The notes under the pieces are model-generated. The model saw only the letters and a program-made list of their open reading frames with translations, made no database searches and was not told where the DNA came from. DNA of 14,180 nucleotides, from assembly GCA_945900935.1 (NCBI GenBank), contig CAMDKT010000075.1, forward strand, positions 1 through 14,180, given 5' to 3'. Source of the DNA: Candidatus Sulfopaludibacter sp. SbA3 (GTDB lineage: Bacteria; Acidobacteriota; Terriglobia; Bryobacterales; Bryobacteraceae). Each line of letters opens with the position of its first letter. Position 1 is the first letter of the stretch. Position numbers and translations under genes: made by a program. Shown here piece after piece: positions 12,313 to 14,180 of this stretch.

Positions 12313-14058
12313 TCACTTTCCGTAGACCCGCTCGGCGGGAGGCCAGCGAGTGATTGTCACGGGCGCGTATTCCACGCGCGGCCGTCCTTCCGCGTCGCGG
12401 TACGCCAGCGAGTGCGCCAGAAAGTTCTTGTCGTCGCGCGCCGGATAATCCGTGCGCTGGTGGGCACCGCGCGACTCTGTGCGCCGCAACGCGGACTCCG
12501 CCATCGTCTCAGCCACCTCTAACATGCAGGATAACTCCAGCGCGGAAATCAGCTCGGTATTGAATAAGTGGCCCCGGTCATCCATTCGAATATCTTTGAA
12601 CCTCTCCTGCAGTTCCTGCAGCTTGCCGGACGCTCCTGCCAGCGATTCATGAGTGCGATAAATGCCGGCGCACTGCTCCATGATCTTCTGCATCTCCTCG
12701 CGGAGTTCGGCGATCGACTCACGGCCTCCGGTCTTGCGCAGAAACTGCGTTTGCAGCCGCGCCTCTTCGTCCAGCGCCTGGGCCAGCAGAGCCCGTCCAG
12801 GAGCCTTCTGCCCGGACGCATAATCGGCGGCCGCGCGCCCGGCCCGGGCTCCGAAGACGAGCAGTTCCGAAAGCGAATTGGAACCCAACCGGTTCGCCCC
12901 GTTGATGCTCACGCAAGCTGTCTCGCCGGCCGCGTAGAGGCCCGCCAACGGCGTGGCCCCATTGATGTCCGTGTGAACGCCGCCCATCATGTAATGAACC
13001 ACCGGACGGACCGGAATTAACTGCGTGATCGGATCGATGTTCTCGTACTTCAAGCACAACTCGCGGACAAACGGGAGCTTCGTGTTGATCGTCTTCTCGC
13101 CCAAATGGCGAAGGTCCAGATTCACCACAGCCCCGTATGGCCCCTCCACCGTCCGGCCCTTTTCCTGCTCCTTAACAAACGCCTGGGAGAGCCGGTCGCG
13201 CGGCCCAAGCTCCATGGTGCGCAATACCGGCTTCGGTTCCGGCGTCCCAAGATTATAATCCTGTAAATACCGGTAGCCATCCTTGTTGAGTAAGTAGCCG
13301 CCTTCGGCGCGGGCCGCCTCAGTAATTAGAATTCCAGTAAACGGAAGACCCGTCGGATGATACTGAACGAACTCCATATCTTTCAATGGAGCGCCCGCGC
13401 GATAGGCCAGCGCCATCCCATCGCCGGTCTTAATCGAGGCATTCGTAGTGAAGCGGAATATCTTGCCGCAGCCGCCGGTACACAGAATAACAGCCTTGGC
13501 GGTAATCGCCTGGACCTTCCCGGTGGTCAGTTCCAACGCCACCACTCCCTGCGCGCGGCCATCGTCCACCAGCAGCCGGGTAGCATAGAATTCGTCGTAG
13601 CGAACGACAGCGTCGTATTTCAGCGAGGTCTGAAACAGCGTGTGCAGCATGTGAAAACCGGTCTTGTCGGCCGCGAACCATGTGCGTGTCTTTTTCATCC
13701 CGCCGAATGGCCGGACGGCAACGCGTCCGTCCGGTTCCCTGCTCCACGGACAACCCCAATGTTCAAGCCGCATCAACTCCTGCGGCGCCTCCTTTACGAA
13801 GGCTTCCACGGCGTCCTGATCGCAGAGCCAGTCGCCGCCGGAGATCGTGTCGTAGGCGTGGTCATCCAGACTGTCGTCTTCCAGATGAACCCCGGCGGCC
13901 CCGCCCTCGGCGGCCACCGTATGACTCCGCATCGGGTACACTTTCGAGACAACCGCCACGCTGAGTTTCGGATTCGCTTCGGAGATGGCGATCGCCGCCC
14001 GTAAGCCGGCCCCGCCGCCGCCAACCAGCACAATGTCGTGAGATGAGATATCGAGCAT
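12313..14058 (-). CDS. frdA: Fumarate reductase flavoprotein subunit A
   Basis: This 581-residue protein is the catalytic subunit that reduces fumarate to succinate, or can run in reverse. VGGGGAGL (12-19) is the FAD dinucleotide-binding loop and His46 in MRSHTVAAEGG is the covalent FAD attachment site. Substrate and catalytic residues are His234 (YHPTG), Glu247 (TEAARAEGG), Arg287 (GPRDRL), His355 (HYMMGG) and Arg390 (GANRLGSNS). Three of these share the numbers used in E. coli FrdA (Arg287, His355, Arg390). The overall length is slightly below the usual 580-600. It heads the frdABCD-DUF4242 unit. No Shine-Dalgarno precedes the ATG, and a -10-like TATACT lies eight bases upstream. The gene is complete and undamaged. 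Confidence 0.97.
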   Translation of the reverse strand: MLDISSHDIVLVGGGGAGLRAAIAISEANPKLSVAVVSKVYPMRSHTVAAEGGAAGVHLEDDSLDDHAYDTISGGDWLCDQDAVEAFVKEAPQELMRLEHWGCPWSREPDGRVAVRPFGGMKKTRTWFAADKTGFHMLHTLFQTSLKYDAVVRYDEFYATRLLVDDGRAQGVVALELTTGKVQAITAKAVILCTGGCGKIFRFTTNASIKTGDGMALAYRAGAPLKDMEFVQYHPTGLPFTGILITEAARAEGGYLLNKDGYRYLQDYNLGTPEPKPVLRTMELGPRDRLSQAFVKEQEKGRTVEGPYGAVVNLDLRHLGEKTINTKLPFVRELCLKYENIDPITQLIPVRPVVHYMMGGVHTDINGATPLAGLYAAGETACVSINGANRLGSNSLSELLVFGARAGRAAADYASGQKAPGRALLAQALDEEARLQTQFLRKTGGRESIAELREEMQKIMEQCAGIYRTHESLAGASGKLQELQERFKDIRMDDRGHLFNTELISALELSCMLEVAETMAESALRRTESRGAHQRTDYPARDDKNFLAHSLAYRDAEGRPRVEYAPVTITRWPPAERVYGK

Positions 14059-14066
14059 AATGGCCG

Positions 14067-14072
14067 AGTATA
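14067..14072 (-). promoter_or_regulatory. -10-like box of the frd operon
   Basis: TATACT on the minus strand (complement of 14067-14072) is five of six to the -10 consensus. It stands eight bases before the frdA ATG, so the transcript would have almost no leader. The best -35 candidate at a normal spacing is the poor match TGGTCT (complement of 14089-14094, spacer 16). The rest of 14059-14141 holds no gene. Confidence 0.4.
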
Positions 14073-14141
14073 GTGGTCCCAGGAATTCAGACCAGGCAAT
14101 AAGCTAAGATTTCGACGGAGTCAAAAACCAAGGAGAGGTCG

Positions 14142-14180
14142 ATGACGACGACGAGAAAAAAGTACAGTCCTAATTTCAAA
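14142..14180 (+). mobile_element. Start of a probable IS3-family transposase OrfA (partial)
   Basis: An ATG at 14142, preceded by a strong AGGAGAGG at about eight bases, opens a frame that runs off the right edge and reads MTTTRKKYSPNFK. The basic stretch followed by KYSPNFK closely resembles the RKRYSPEFK start of IS3-family OrfA proteins, the helix-turn-helix DNA-binding subunit made ahead of the frameshifted OrfB. Only 13 residues are visible, so the call depends on one short motif. The element's left end would lie between this gene and frdA; a TGG at 14074 is one possible tip but no matching right end can be seen. Confidence 0.55.

Noticed and set aside
13357..14004. Plus-strand 215-codon frame
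   Set aside because: Antisense to frdA, whose catalytic motifs lie in the opposite frame; no recognisable product.

Overview
The window looks like a chromosomal segment of a GC-rich bacterium, most likely an acidobacterium of the Solibacter/Bryobacter type. This placement is an inference. It rests on the PSCyt1-DUF1549-DUF1553 / DUF1501 gene pair (common in Acidobacteriota, Planctomycetota and Verrucomicrobiota), a TolB-like beta-propeller fossil, a Tat-tagged PIG-L deacetylase, and several genes with no Shine-Dalgarno but a -10-like box about 7 bases before the start codon. No rRNA, tRNA or CRISPR array was found.

Layout, left to right. Positions 1-164 hold no supported gene. A leftward pair follows: a GntP-family sugar-acid permease (602-1939) and a small SnoaL/NTF2-like protein (165-584). 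A PIG-L (LmbE) deacetylase is divergent from it across only 25 bases (1965-2939). Positions 2974-4317 are a toxin-antitoxin graveyard. It has a DUF433 antitoxin with an internal deletion and a frameshift, its overlapping DUF5615 PIN-like toxin with another frameshift, then a BrnT-type toxin without a usable start and an intact BrnA/CopG-type antitoxin. Next come two co-oriented genes, a large secreted PSCyt1-DUF1549-DUF1553 protein and a Tat-exported DUF1501 protein, six bases apart. htpG (Hsp90) runs leftward and its stop codon overlaps that of the DUF1501 gene. A rightward fossil of a TolB-like propeller gene lies behind htpG.

The right third is a compact leftward operon, frdA-frdB-frdC-frdD plus a DUF4242 gene. 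It encodes a four-subunit quinol:fumarate reductase whose cofactor and catalytic residues are all present and whose numbering, from memory, nearly matches the E. coli enzyme. At the right edge, divergent from frdA, the first 13 codons of what looks like an IS3-family transposase OrfA begin.

The functional core is ordinary: fumarate/succinate respiration, chaperone, sugar-acid uptake, and exported (poly)saccharide-related proteins. The unusual content is the decayed toxin-antitoxin island and the possible insertion sequence next to the frd promoter. I did not find convincing evidence of a wholly new system.
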